A stretch of 64,000 bases of DNA from Noviherbaspirillum saxi (lineage in GTDB: Bacteria > Pseudomonadota > Gammaproteobacteria > Burkholderiales > Burkholderiaceae_D), in the NCBI RefSeq assembly GCF_003591035.1, contig NZ_QYUO01000001.1:2294001-2358000 (forward strand), given 5' to 3'. Shown here one piece after another: positions 56,103-64,000 of this stretch. Every line of letters begins with the position of its first letter. Within the stretch, counting starts at the first letter, position 1. The notes below the pieces were generated by a model. It did not search any database, was not told the origin of the DNA, and saw only the letters and a list, made by a program, of their open reading frames with translations. Both the position numbers and the translations under genes were made by a program.

Positions 56103-57371
56103 CTACTGGTTTACCGATGTGGGCTCGATCACCGCATCGATCGCCTGTCGCAGGCGGGAAATGCCTTCGTCGATCTGCTCTTCGCTGACGACCAGGGCCG
56201 GCAGCAGGCGCACCACGTCGGGTCCGGCGATCAGCAGCATCAAGCCATGCGCCTCGGCCGACTTGACGATGTCTTTGGCCTTGCCCAGATATTGGTCCGC
56301 AAGCACGATGCCGAGCATCAGGCCGCTGCCGCGCACCAGCGAAAACATCTTCGGGTAATCGCGCACGACGACGGCGAGTTTGCCGACAAGATATTGCGCC
56401 ATCTGGTTGACTCGCGCCAGAAAGGCCGGGGTATTGATGATTTGCAGTACCCGCAAGGCGACGGCGGTGGCGAGCGGATTGCCGCCGAAAGTGGTGCCAT
56501 GCGCGCCGGGTGTGAAAACAGCGGCGATAGTTTCGGTGGTCAGCATGGCTCCGATGGGATAACCGTTGCCGAGCGCCTTGGCCGATGTCAGGATATCCGG
56601 CGTTACCCCATAGCCCATGTAGGCAAACAGTTTTCCGGTGCGCCCCATGCCGCACTGCACTTCGTCGAAGATCAGCAGCGCACCGCGTGCATTGCAGAAT
56701 TCGCGCAAGGCTTTCAGATACGCCGGATCGGCCGGCATGACGCCGCCCTCGCCTTGCACCGGTTCGACCACCACGGCGCAAACCTCGTCGGTGATCGCGG
56801 CCCGGGCAGCCTCGATGTCGTTGAAAGGCACATGCAGCAATTCCGCCGGCAAGGGCTCGTAGCCCTCGGTGTATTTCGACTGGCCGCCGACCGATACCGT
56901 GAACAGGGTACGGCCATGAAAGGAATTGAGGCAGGATACGATGCGCGATTTGTGCGGCCCGAATTTCGCATGTGCATATTTGCGGGCCAGTTTGAACGCG
57001 GCTTCATTGGCTTCCGCACCGGAATTGGAAAAAAAAGCACGGTCGGCGAAAGTCGCTTCGGTGAGCGCACGCGCCAACTGCAGCACAGGCTCGTTGGTGT
57101 AGCCATTGCCTGCATGCCATAGCTTGTCGGCCTGAGTGCGCAGTGCCTCGACCACCGCCGGATGCGAATGGCCAAGGCCAGTGACGGCAATGCCGGCGGT
57201 AAAGTCGAGATATTGCTTGCCCTCCTGATCCCACAAGTTGAGTCCTTGCGCCCGCACCGGCACCATGGAACTCGGCGCATAGGTGGGCACCATGACTTCA
57301 TCGAAAGTCTGGCGGGTGACGGGCTCGACTGCAAAGCCGGATTCGGTATCTTGTCCCGGAATCGCGTTCAT
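56103..57371 (-). CDS. astC: Succinylornithine transaminase / acetylornithine aminotransferase type
   Basis: 422 residues from ATG 57371 (GGAG six bases upstream). Class III aminotransferase: SNSGAEANEAAFKLARKYAH, IFDEVQCGMGRTGKLFAYM, PLP lysine in ILTSAKALGNGYPIGAML, and TTFGGNPLATAVAL. In this operon it removes the amino group of succinylornithine, AST step three. It is the first gene of the operon. A TATAAT (57406-57401, minus) lies upstream without a good -35, suggesting activator-dependent expression. Confidence 0.95.
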   Translation of the reverse strand: MNAIPGQDTESGFAVEPVTRQTFDEVMVPTYAPSSMVPVRAQGLNLWDQEGKQYLDFTAGIAVTGLGHSHPAVVEALRTQADKLWHAGNGYTNEPVLQLARALTEATFADRAFFSNSGAEANEAAFKLARKYAHAKFGPHKSRIVSCLNSFHGRTLFTVSVGGQSKYTEGYEPLPAELLHVPFNDIEAARAAITDEVCAVVVEPVQGEGGVMPADPAYLKALREFCNARGALLIFDEVQCGMGRTGKLFAYMGYGVTPDILTSAKALGNGYPIGAMLTTETIAAVFTPGAHGTTFGGNPLATAVALRVLQIINTPAFLARVNQMAQYLVGKLAVVVRDYPKMFSLVRGSGLMLGIVLADQYLGKAKDIVKSAEAHGLMLLIAGPDVVRLLPALVVSEEQIDEGISRLRQAIDAVIEPTSVNQ

Positions 57372-57502
57372 TGGATGCTCCGTTTCATTCCGAATAATCA
57401 ATTATAGGCGGCGCGGCCATGGTCTCGTTGGATCACATCATGCCATTTTTCCGTTCTGTTATACGCTTTCCGCATTTCAGAATGCACCATCAATTCTTTG
57501 GT

Positions 57503-59008
57503 TCAAATGTCGAAGCTGATCCCTTGTGCCAAGGGGAGCGCATGGCTGTAGTTGATCGTATTGGTTGCACGCCGCATATAGGCTTTCCATGCATCCGACC
57601 CGGATTCGCGGCCACCGCCGGTTTCCTTTTCCCCGCCGAACGCGCCGCCGATCTCCGCGCCGCTGGGACCGATATTGACATTGGCAATGCCGCAGTCGCT
57701 GCCCGCCGCCGACATGAACAATTCGGCTTCGCGCACGTCAGTTGTAAAAATGCTCGATGACAGGCCTTGCGGCACGGCATTGTTCCAGGCAATGGCCTGT
57801 TCGATCTTGCCATATCGCACAATATAGAGAATGGGTGCGAAGGTTTCGTGATGCATGATGCCGGTTTGTTCAGCCATCTCGGCCAGCGCCGGTTTGACGT
57901 AATAAGCGCCTTCGCAGCCGGCAACACTGACGCGTTCGCCGCCGTGCACCTTGCCGCCTTCCATTCGCGCCTTGTCCAGCGCGGTTTGCATGGCCTCGAA
58001 GGCGGCGGCATCGATCAGCGGACCGATCAGATTGCCAGGCTCCAGCGGGTTTCCGACAGGCAGAGTGTCATACACTTTCTTCAGGCGTGGCACCAAGGTA
58101 TCGTAGACGCTGTCATGCACGAACAGGCGGCGCAGGCTGGTGCAGCGCTGCCCCGCCGTACCCACCGCCGAGAACACGATGGCCCGGGTTGCCAGTTCGA
58201 GGTCGGCGCTGGGGGCCACAATCATTGCGTTATTGCCGCCCAGTTCGAGCAGGGAACGCCCCAGCCGTTGCGCGCAGCGCACCGCCACTTCGCGCCCCAT
58301 GCGCGTACTGCCAGTGGCGCTGACCAGCGGTAGGCGCGCATCGTCCACCAATGCCGCGCCCGCTTCACGTCCGCCGATGATCAACTCCGACAAGCCTTCC
58401 GGCGCATCATTGCCGAAGCGGGCGACAGCCTTTTCAAACAAGGACTGGACCGCTATCGCGGTCAGCGGCGTTTTTTCGGACGGCTTCCATACCACGCTGT
58501 TTCCACAGACAAAGGCCAGCGCCGCATTCCATGACCAGACGGCGACCGGAAAATTGAATGCCGAAATCACGCCGACCACGCCCAGCGGATGCCAGGTTTC
58601 CATCATGCGGTGCCCCGGCCGCTCGGACGCAATCGTCAGACCATAGAGCTGACGCGACAAACCGACCGCGAAGTCGCAGATATCGATCATTTCCTGCACC
58701 TCGCCCCAGCCTTCCTGCAGGATTTTCCCGGCTTCCATGGTGACCAGTCTGCCGAGCGCATCCTTGTGGGTGCGCAGTTCCTCGCCGAACAGGCGGACCA
58801 GCTCGCCGCGCCGGGGCGCCGGCACCATGCGCCATTGCGCAAAGGCGGCATGGGCACGCGCGATCCGGTCCGAGACCTGTTGCGGCGTATCGCATCGCAG
58901 GCTCGCGAGCGTCGCGCCGGAGATCGGCGATACGCTGTGCAAATCGCTTCCTTCGTAGCGTGCCAGATCGACACCGAGCGTGTTCAGCGCATGCTTGATG
59001 TTTTCCAT
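57503..59008 (-). CDS. Alpha-aminoadipate semialdehyde dehydrogenase (ALDH7 family)
   Basis: 501 residues from ATG 59008, for which AAGGA sits eight bases upstream; ATG 59017 is the alternative. Aldehyde dehydrogenase with GVVGVISAFNFPVAVWSWNAALAFVCGN, catalytic Glu in LLELGGNNAMIV and Cys in VGTAGQRCTSLRR. The ALDH7-specific tail GGAFGGEKETGGGRESGSDAWKAYMRR is present. It would oxidise aminoadipate semialdehyde/piperideine-6-carboxylate to 2-aminoadipate in lysine breakdown. Next to the lysine dehydrogenase-like gene (15 nt apart) with a divergent Lrp-type regulator, which strengthens the call. Confidence 0.9.
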   Translation of the reverse strand: MENIKHALNTLGVDLARYEGSDLHSVSPISGATLASLRCDTPQQVSDRIARAHAAFAQWRMVPAPRRGELVRLFGEELRTHKDALGRLVTMEAGKILQEGWGEVQEMIDICDFAVGLSRQLYGLTIASERPGHRMMETWHPLGVVGVISAFNFPVAVWSWNAALAFVCGNSVVWKPSEKTPLTAIAVQSLFEKAVARFGNDAPEGLSELIIGGREAGAALVDDARLPLVSATGSTRMGREVAVRCAQRLGRSLLELGGNNAMIVAPSADLELATRAIVFSAVGTAGQRCTSLRRLFVHDSVYDTLVPRLKKVYDTLPVGNPLEPGNLIGPLIDAAAFEAMQTALDKARMEGGKVHGGERVSVAGCEGAYYVKPALAEMAEQTGIMHHETFAPILYIVRYGKIEQAIAWNNAVPQGLSSSIFTTDVREAELFMSAAGSDCGIANVNIGPSGAEIGGAFGGEKETGGGRESGSDAWKAYMRRATNTINYSHALPLAQGISFDI

Positions 59009-59023
59009 ACTTCCCATCCTTTC

Positions 59024-60115
59024 TCAAGCCGCGTAGAAACGGCCGAAGCGGTTATCCAGAAACTGCTGCAATCTCGCCTGCTCTTGCCTGACCAGTCCGC
59101 GCCTGGGCAAATGGCCTTGCATGACCAAGTCCACCATTGTGCAAATCCCGGCGGCGGTCGTCACCTGGATCGCCGACAACAGGTGGCCATTGACCGGCTG
59201 GCTATAAATTTTCTTCGCATAGGTTTCCTGTTCGAGGCGCCCTTCCCGCATGCCGCATACGCTGGCAAACACCAGCACGACATCCTGCCGGGTGATCGGA
59301 ATAGCCGACTCCAGAACTTCCTTCAGAATGGGACGCCGGTCGAGCAAGCCCAGTTGCAGGTCGCGCACGAGCATCTTGATGATATCCCGGTGGCCGGGGT
59401 AGCGCACGGTCTTGTAGTTGAGGTTTTGCACTTTACCGGCGAGGCTTTCGCATAGGGTGCCCAAGCCGCCGGATGTGTTGAAGGCTTCGTAGTCTATGCC
59501 GTCGAGCGAAAAATGCTCCACTTCCTCAAGCGGCGACACTTCGCGCAACTGCCCGTCGACAATGGCTTCGCAGGGATTGCAATATTCATTGATCAGACCG
59601 TCGGTGCTCCAGGTAAGGTTGTACTTCAATGCATTGCTCGGAAAGGTCGGCAGCGCGCCGACACGCATAGTGACATCGCGTAGCGTATCGAAACGGCTGG
59701 CCACATCATTGGCGACAATGGAAATGAAGCCTGGCGCCAGCCCGCACTGGGGAACGAAAGCGGTCGCTGCATCTTCGGCCAACTGCTTGACGACGCGGGT
59801 GCTCTCCACATCCTCGGTCAGGTCGAAATAATGGGCACCAGCCTTTTTTGCCGCGCCGGCGATGACCGGGGTCAAAAAGTAGGGGCAGGCGGACAAGGCG
59901 ACGTCATGACCATCGATCAGATCGACCACCGCCTTGGCATCGCTGATATCGACCAGCGTTGTCGTCACCTCGGGAAAGCCCATTTGTCGGACGTGGGCGA
60001 GACGCTGCGCATCCCGGTCGGCGACCGTCAACGCATAGTCGCCGCTGTACGCCAGCAGGTTGAGAATGGCGTCGCCGATTTTCCCGGCGCCGAGGAGGAT
60101 GACTTTGTTTTTCAT
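59024..60115 (-). CDS. Lysine 6-dehydrogenase / saccharopine dehydrogenase-like protein
   Basis: 363 residues. N-terminal Rossmann motif ILLGAGKIGDAILNLLAYSG, then SACPYFLTPVIAGAAKKAGAHYFDLTED and QCGLAPGFISIVAND, typical of the saccharopine dehydrogenase family. The length fits bacterial lysine 6-dehydrogenase, which oxidises lysine directly to the semialdehyde used by the next gene's product, better than the two-domain LKR/SDH. The exact reaction is inference. It is the first gene of a two-gene unit, divergent from the Lrp-type regulator. Confidence 0.85.
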   Translation of the reverse strand: MKNKVILLGAGKIGDAILNLLAYSGDYALTVADRDAQRLAHVRQMGFPEVTTTLVDISDAKAVVDLIDGHDVALSACPYFLTPVIAGAAKKAGAHYFDLTEDVESTRVVKQLAEDAATAFVPQCGLAPGFISIVANDVASRFDTLRDVTMRVGALPTFPSNALKYNLTWSTDGLINEYCNPCEAIVDGQLREVSPLEEVEHFSLDGIDYEAFNTSGGLGTLCESLAGKVQNLNYKTVRYPGHRDIIKMLVRDLQLGLLDRRPILKEVLESAIPITRQDVVLVFASVCGMREGRLEQETYAKKIYSQPVNGHLLSAIQVTTAAGICTMVDLVMQGHLPRRGLVRQEQARLQQFLDNRFGRFYAA

Positions 60116-60193
60116 GTTGCACTCTCTTCAGGATGGATGAAAAAAGTGTAAGGGCGGGCACGGTCAGATAATAGAGAGCAAAGCGTCGTCGTA

Positions 60194-60227
60194 TTGTATG
60201 ATTCCACGACAAAACGTCGACACAATG
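60194..60227. promoter_or_regulatory. Possible Lrp-type operator between divergent genes
   Basis: ATTGT (60194-60198) and ACAAT (60223-60227) flank a partly palindromic stretch with CGAC...GTCG. It lies in the 128-nt gap between the lysine catabolic gene and its regulator, where AsnC/Lrp proteins usually bind. A TACAAT -10 for the leftward gene overlaps it. Confidence 0.35.
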
Positions 60228-60243
60228 AGACAAATTGCCTGAC

Positions 60244-60690
60244 ATGAAACCCTTACTCGACGAAGTCGACAACAAGATCCTTGCCTTGCTGATGGATGAC
60301 GCGCGCATGCCCACCGCCACCATCGCCAAGCGGGTTGACATCGCGCGCACCACTGCCATTGCGCGCATCGCCAATCTTGAAAAACGCGGTGTCATTGCCG
60401 GGTATGGCGTCAGGCTGAACCAGGAACTGTATCAGCCGGCGGTGCGCGCCTATGTCGGCGTCGCGGTCGACCCGCGCAAGGCCGCGCCGCTGGTCAAACT
60501 GCTGCAGCGCATGCCCGAAGTTGAAACCCTGTGCGCGGTAAGCGGCCCGGTCGATTACATGCTGACGCTGCGCTGCCAGTCCACCGGCGAGCTGGACCGC
60601 CTGCTCGACCAGATCGGCGCGGTCGACGGTGTGCGCCAAACCTCGACCTCGATCATCCTCACAAAACGGATTGATAGAAGTCCGGTGTGA
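60244..60690 (+). CDS. Lrp/AsnC family transcriptional regulator
   Basis: 148 residues from ATG 60244. N-terminal winged helix LDEVDNKILALLMDDARMPTATIAKRVDIARTTAIARIANLEKRGVIAGYGVRL, and C-terminal RAM ligand domain with VETLCAVSGPVDYMLTLRC. It diverges from the lysine dehydrogenase-like gene and most likely activates that pair in response to lysine, as BkdR/LysR-type AsnC regulators do for their neighbours. Regulation is inferred from position only. Confidence 0.93.
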   Translation: MKPLLDEVDNKILALLMDDARMPTATIAKRVDIARTTAIARIANLEKRGVIAGYGVRLNQELYQPAVRAYVGVAVDPRKAAPLVKLLQRMPEVETLCAVSGPVDYMLTLRCQSTGELDRLLDQIGAVDGVRQTSTSIILTKRIDRSPV

Positions 60691-60733
60691 AAAAACGGAA
60701 ATCGGCTAAGCTGCGTCCTTGAAGGAGAAATAA

Positions 60734-61069
60734 ATGCATTCCATTCCAGAATCGAAAAAGAATCACCTCTGGCGCAAGGTCGTCTGGTTTACCGATCCGG
60801 ACGAACACCCGCTCGGGCCATTTCACTCGGTTGAAGTGTATTGCAGCGAAGAGTCGAACGGCTACGCGGTCTGGTATGTGCGCAAGCTGGCCAAGGACGA
60901 CCCGCGCGGCGCCGGCATCGAGAATGCGGACTATCTGCTGAAGTATTTCGCCAAGACCGCGCGCGATGCGGCCATCGAACACGCGGTACTCATCGCTCAC
61001 AGCGATGCCTCCCTCGACAAGGTCATCGAAAACCTCGACCGTCTGGCGGTTGCGGCGCAAAAGGTTTGA
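60734..61069 (+). CDS. Conserved hypothetical protein
   Basis: 111 residues, no family recognised. GAAGGAGAAATAA before the ATG is a strong ribosome binding site. Composition is soluble, with aromatic and charged residues: HLWRKVVWFTDPDEHPLGPF and NGYAVWYVRKLAKDDPRG, then a helical tail (ASLDKVIENLDRLAVAAQKV). It follows the Lrp-type gene by 43 nt and may be co-transcribed. No catalytic pattern seen. Confidence 0.75.
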   Translation: MHSIPESKKNHLWRKVVWFTDPDEHPLGPFHSVEVYCSEESNGYAVWYVRKLAKDDPRGAGIENADYLLKYFAKTARDAAIEHAVLIAHSDASLDKVIENLDRLAVAAQKV

Positions 61070-61084
61070 GTCAATTCACTTCAT

Positions 61085-62074
61085 TCAGGTCGGCCACAAC
61101 GGCGGCTCGTCCATCAGCGCGGCCTGCTCGCGCAGTTCGAGGATGCGATCCTGCCAGTAGCGCTGGGTGTTAAACCACGGAAAAGCAGCTGGAAATGCAG
61201 GATCTTCCCAGCGTCGCGCCAGCCACGCCGAGTAATGGATCAGGCGCAAGGTGCGCAAGGCCTCGATCAGATACAGTTCGCGCGGATTGAAGTCAACGAA
61301 ATCTTCATACCCTGCAAGCACATCGGATAACTGCCTGACCATATCGGCACGCTCGCCCGACAACAACATCCACAAGTCCTGAATCGCCGGACCCATGCGG
61401 CTGTCGTCGAAATCGACGAAGTGCGGGCCGACATCCGTCCACAATACATTCCCGGCATGGCAATCGCCATGCAGGCGTATGGTCGCGACTTCTCCGGCAC
61501 GATCATAGCAACGGCGCACACCATCAAAACACTGAAGCACGACGCTGCGATAGGCCTCGACCAAGTCAGCAGGAATGAATCCATGTTCCAGCAGATAGGC
61601 GAGCGGTTCTTCGCCGAAGCTTTCCACATCGATGCGCGGCCTTGCGCAAAATGGCTGCAGCGCACCGACGGCATGAATGCGCCCGATGAAACGCCCTATC
61701 CACTCCAGCGTCACACTGTCGTCGAGCTCCGGCGCGCGACCACCCTGGCGCGGGAAAACGGCGAAACGGTAGCCGGCATGGGTATGCAGCGTCCGGCCAT
61801 GAATAAGACTGGGAGCAACCACGGGGATCTCTTGCTCCGCAAGCGCAAGAACGAAGGCATGTTCTTCCAGGATGGCTTCATCGCTCCAGCGCTCGGGACG
61901 GTAAAACTTTGCGATAACGGGTGCGCCTTCCTCCAGGCCGATTTGATAGACGCGGTTTTCATAGCTGTTCAGGGCTAGCAGGCGGCCATCGCTGTGAAGG
62001 TCGAAAAGCGCGAGTGCGTCGAGAACGGTGTCGGGAGTGAGGTCACGGAAATGACCCTCAATTTTTATGGTCAT
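61085..62074 (-). CDS. srkA: Stress response serine/threonine kinase SrkA (YihE/RdoA)
   Basis: 329 residues, the family length. Aminoglycoside-phosphotransferase/choline-kinase-like fold: LNSYENRVYQIGLEEGAPVIAKFYRPERW (ATP-binding Lys), catalytic HGDCHAGNVLW and metal-binding FVDFDDSRMGPAIQDLW. YihE kinases counter programmed cell death and are linked to Cpx stress. It is transcribed toward the small hypothetical gene, ending 15 nt from it. Confidence 0.94.
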   Translation of the reverse strand: MTIKIEGHFRDLTPDTVLDALALFDLHSDGRLLALNSYENRVYQIGLEEGAPVIAKFYRPERWSDEAILEEHAFVLALAEQEIPVVAPSLIHGRTLHTHAGYRFAVFPRQGGRAPELDDSVTLEWIGRFIGRIHAVGALQPFCARPRIDVESFGEEPLAYLLEHGFIPADLVEAYRSVVLQCFDGVRRCYDRAGEVATIRLHGDCHAGNVLWTDVGPHFVDFDDSRMGPAIQDLWMLLSGERADMVRQLSDVLAGYEDFVDFNPRELYLIEALRTLRLIHYSAWLARRWEDPAFPAAFPWFNTQRYWQDRILELREQAALMDEPPLWPT

Positions 62075-62377
62075 TTATTCAAGGTCGGTTGCGGGTGCAT
62101 AAGCGCAGAGTCTACATGGAAGTCGATGTCATCGACGCTCACTGAATTGCAGGCTTCGCGTATATATCGCCGAGCGATTCCGGATTGCAACGCAACTACC
62201 TGCTTTACCATTCGGCTGCTAAATTCTGCCGTTCGTCAACGGAGCTTTTGTTTCCGTATGTCATTGCTATAGAGTAACTTTACACGCCGCTCATGACATA
62301 ACGGACATAACGCGCATTGCATATGGGAAAGCGCAGTAGCCTGTCAGGATGGCACAAGGACAATAAAGGATAACGCA
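62075..62377. other. Intergenic region between srkA and the second pilin cluster
   Basis: 303 nt, divergent promoters expected. No gene or convincing consensus promoter seen; the ribosome binding site AAAGGATAACGCA precedes the pilE-like ATG. A sigma-54-like TGGCAC at about 62351 lacks the matching downstream TTGC. Confidence 0.5.
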
Positions 62378-62824
62378 ATGAAGCAAGAAAAAGCGGTAGT
62401 TCGCCATGACGGATTTACTCTGGTTGAACTGATGATCGTCGTAGCCATAATCGGCATTCTCGCTGCGGTTGCATTGCCGTCCTATAGCGATTACGTCACA
62501 CGCGGGAAAATCCCTGAGGCCACCGCCACCCTGGCGGCAAAACGGGTGGAAATGGAACAGTTTTTCCAGGATAACCGCACCTATGCCAACGCACCGGCCT
62601 GTACATCGGACACCACCTCGAGCAAATACTTTACGTTTGATTGCTCAGTTGCCGGTTCGGCTTCGGCATTCGAACTTCGCGCGACCGGTAGCGGTTCAAT
62701 GACGGGCTTTAGCTTCACTGTCAATCAAAACAACGTCAGAGCCACAACAATCGGCGGCGGCGCACCCTCCGGCTGGACCGGCAACGCATCCTGCTGGGTC
62801 ACGCAGAAAGGCGGCGCATGCTGA
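62378..62824 (+). CDS. Type IV pilin, PilE/PilA-like (second cluster)
   Basis: 148 residues. Leader ending ...VRHDG, then [36 protein letters not shown], then [18 protein letters not shown] and a C-terminal loop between cysteines (C...[13 protein letters not shown]). It is more like a PilE minor pilin than a major PilA. It starts the plus-strand set pilE-fimT-pilV-pilW and overlaps the next gene by 7 nt. Confidence 0.9.
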   Translation: MKQEKAVVRHDGFTLVELMIVVAIIGILAAVALPSYSDYVTRGKIPEATATLAAKRVEMEQFFQDNRTYANAPACTSDTTSSKYFTFDCSVAGSASAFELRATGSGSMTGFSFTVNQNNVRATTIGGGAPSGWTGNASCWVTQKGGAC

Positions 62825-63393
62825 AAACTGTTGACATGCAGCGCGGCGTCAGCCTGATTGAAATCATGATCGGGCTGGCCATCGTCGCGATGCTGTTTGC
62901 AGCCGCGGCGCCCAACTACGCCACGTTTATCCAGAACAGCCAGGTGCGGAACGCAGCCGATGCGCTGCAAACCGGACTTGGCTATGCAAAGGCGGAAGCC
63001 GTCCGCCGCAATACCTTCGTACAGCTTGTCCTTGGCGCGGATTATTCATGGACCGTCGGATGCCAGACGCCGGTGGTAGACCCGGACGCCGACGACGGCA
63101 TGGAACTCGATTGCCCGGCAACCATACAGACACGCAGTGCAAATGACGGCTCCCGAAATGCCGTCATCACACCAACTCCCGCGGCTCCTTCCACCATCGT
63201 TTTCAATGGTCTCGGTCGGACGACGCTTGCCGCCAATGCAAGCTATGACATTACCAATCCTTCGGGAGGAACCTGCGCGGCTGCGGGAGGAAAGATTCGT
63301 TGTTTGAGCGTCGTCGTAACGACCGCCGGCCAGGTGAGGATGTGCGATCCGGCGTTGACGATTTCCAAACCCACCGACCCGCAAGCGTGTTGA
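62818..63393 (+). CDS. Type IV minor pseudopilin, FimT/GspH-like (second cluster)
   Basis: 191 residues. Leader ...DMQRG, then [55 protein letters not shown], the FimT pattern; cysteines in the head and at the C-terminus. The start overlaps the previous gene by 7 nt. Same family as the fimT at 16584 but clearly different in sequence. Confidence 0.88.
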   Translation: MLKTVDMQRGVSLIEIMIGLAIVAMLFAAAAPNYATFIQNSQVRNAADALQTGLGYAKAEAVRRNTFVQLVLGADYSWTVGCQTPVVDPDADDGMELDCPATIQTRSANDGSRNAVITPTPAAPSTIVFNGLGRTTLAANASYDITNPSGGTCAAAGGKIRCLSVVVTTAGQVRMCDPALTISKPTDPQAC

Positions 63394-63400
63394 TCCGCCC

Positions 63401-63838
63401 ATGAACAGCCATTTCAATCATCTGAAACAGCAAGCCGGCATCGTGCTTCTTGAAGGGCTGATCGCCATTCTCATTTTCTCGCTCGGCATTCTCGCACTCG
63501 TCGGCACACAGGCTGTGGCAGTCAAGCAGTCGACCGATGCGCAATATCGCACCGAGGCCGGCCAATTGGTCAATCAGCTGGTTGGCACCATGTGGGCCTC
63601 CGACCGTACTACCGCCACTCTCAAGGCGAATTTCCAGACCGGAGGCGCTGGATACAACACATGGCTTGCCGATGTAAGCGCCACTCTGCCGGGCGTCGAC
63701 ACTTTCCCGCCGACGGTGGTAGTCAGCGATGTCGCCCCCAACGAAGGACTTGTGACGATTACGGTGTTCTGGCGCTCCCCTAGTGAATCGTCGACAGCCG
63801 CGCCGCATAACTACGTTTCCGTCGCACGGCTCAGGTAA
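63401..63838 (+). CDS. Type IV pilus minor pilin PilV-like (second cluster)
   Basis: 145 residues, shorter than the PilV at 23248. Leader ...KQQAG, then IVLLEGLIAILIFSLGILALVGTQAVAVKQ, then AQYRTEAGQLVNQLVGTMWASD, a PilV-type pattern. It starts 7 nt after the fimT-like gene; SD for the next gene overlaps its stop. Confidence 0.86.
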   Translation: MNSHFNHLKQQAGIVLLEGLIAILIFSLGILALVGTQAVAVKQSTDAQYRTEAGQLVNQLVGTMWASDRTTATLKANFQTGGAGYNTWLADVSATLPGVDTFPPTVVVSDVAPNEGLVTITVFWRSPSESSTAAPHNYVSVARLR

Positions 63839-63842
63839 GGAG

Positions 63843-64000
63843 ATGAAATTGCTGCCGGTGTCCATATTCTCAACGCATCGCCATCGCGGCTTCGGCCTGG
63901 TGGAAATCATGGTGGGCCTCGTCATCGGCATGCTCGCTGCGGTCGTGATGCTGCAAGTGTTTGCCCTGTCGGAAGAGAGAAAACGCACGACCACCGGAGG
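63843..64000 (+). CDS. Type IV pilus minor pilin PilW-like, N-terminal part (runs off window)
   Basis: ATG 63843 with TAAGGAG upstream. The 52 codons visible give a leader ending ...RHRG, then FGLVEIMVGLVIGMLAAVVMLQVFALSEERKRTTTGG, typical of PilW. The rest, and probably pilX and pilY1 paralogues, lie beyond the window end. Confidence 0.85.
   Translation, partial: MKLLPVSIFSTHRHRGFGLVEIMVGLVIGMLAAVVMLQVFALSEERKRTTTG

Noticed and set aside
1..64000. CRISPR arrays, prophage or complete insertion sequences
   Set aside because: No regularly spaced repeats, integrase, phage structural genes or transposase frames were seen in either strand; only the two small non-coding inverted-repeat elements.

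Overview
The window reads as chromosome of a betaproteobacterium of the Burkholderiales, most likely Oxalobacteraceae (Herbaspirillum/Herminiimonas/Noviherbaspirillum type). This rests on gene orders typical of that group (dnaX-ebfC-recR; glyA-nrdR near ribD-ribE-ribB/X-ribH-nusB; ybgC-tolQRAB-pal-cpoB-tRNA-Lys), the two-subunit AruF/AruG arginine succinyltransferase, and high-GC codon use. No genus can be fixed from the sequence alone.

1-10985: tail of an ABC importer operon (NitT/TauT type) with a CaiB-type CoA-transferase; a hairpin-forming repeat touching the end of recR; dnaX-ebfC-recR; a divergent AidB-like acyl-CoA dehydrogenase; the 4.5S SRP RNA; ubiD; and a membrane lytic transglycosylase behind a strong promoter and a 295-nt structured leader.

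11067-26142 (minus strand): aminotransferase, nusB, riboflavin genes (ribH, ribB fused to a zinc-less RibA-like domain, ribE, ribD), a type IV pilus minor-pilin operon (pilV-pilW-pilX-pilY1-pilE-fimT) in which pilY1 carries two single-base frameshifts, then nrdR and glyA. glyA has a textbook ZTP riboswitch.

26241-32516 (plus): a short-chain dehydrogenase, the complete Tol-Pal cell-envelope operon and a tRNA-Lys with clear promoter and terminator.

32736-50135 is the accessory, least ordinary part: a tail-anchored hypothetical protein; an orphan flagellar regulator flhD directly behind a mazEF toxin-antitoxin pair, with no flhC; a membrane protein with a Cys-rich tail; a chemoreceptor; and carA-carB, where carB has about 213 extra residues after its normal end. 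These form a lower-GC domain that looks like a nucleotide-hydrolase/deoxyribosyltransferase-type fold. Next come a 1033-residue Ala/Glu/Arg-rich coiled-coil protein with a C-terminal membrane anchor, a second hairpin repeat, a hybrid sensor kinase whose ATP-binding domain and first receiver are degenerate, and a CheY-like regulator.

50132-60690 is an amino-acid catabolic island: the arginine succinyltransferase operon (astC-aruF-aruG-astD-astB-astE) and a lysine 6-dehydrogenase/aminoadipate-semialdehyde dehydrogenase pair with a divergent Lrp-type regulator. The window ends with a small hypothetical gene, srkA, and the start of a second minor-pilin operon (pilE-like, fimT-like, pilV-like, pilW-like) on the plus strand.

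The best candidate for something undescribed is the CarB fusion inside a mosaic carAB locus, followed by the mazEF-flhD arrangement and the degenerate phosphorelay next to the giant coiled-coil protein.
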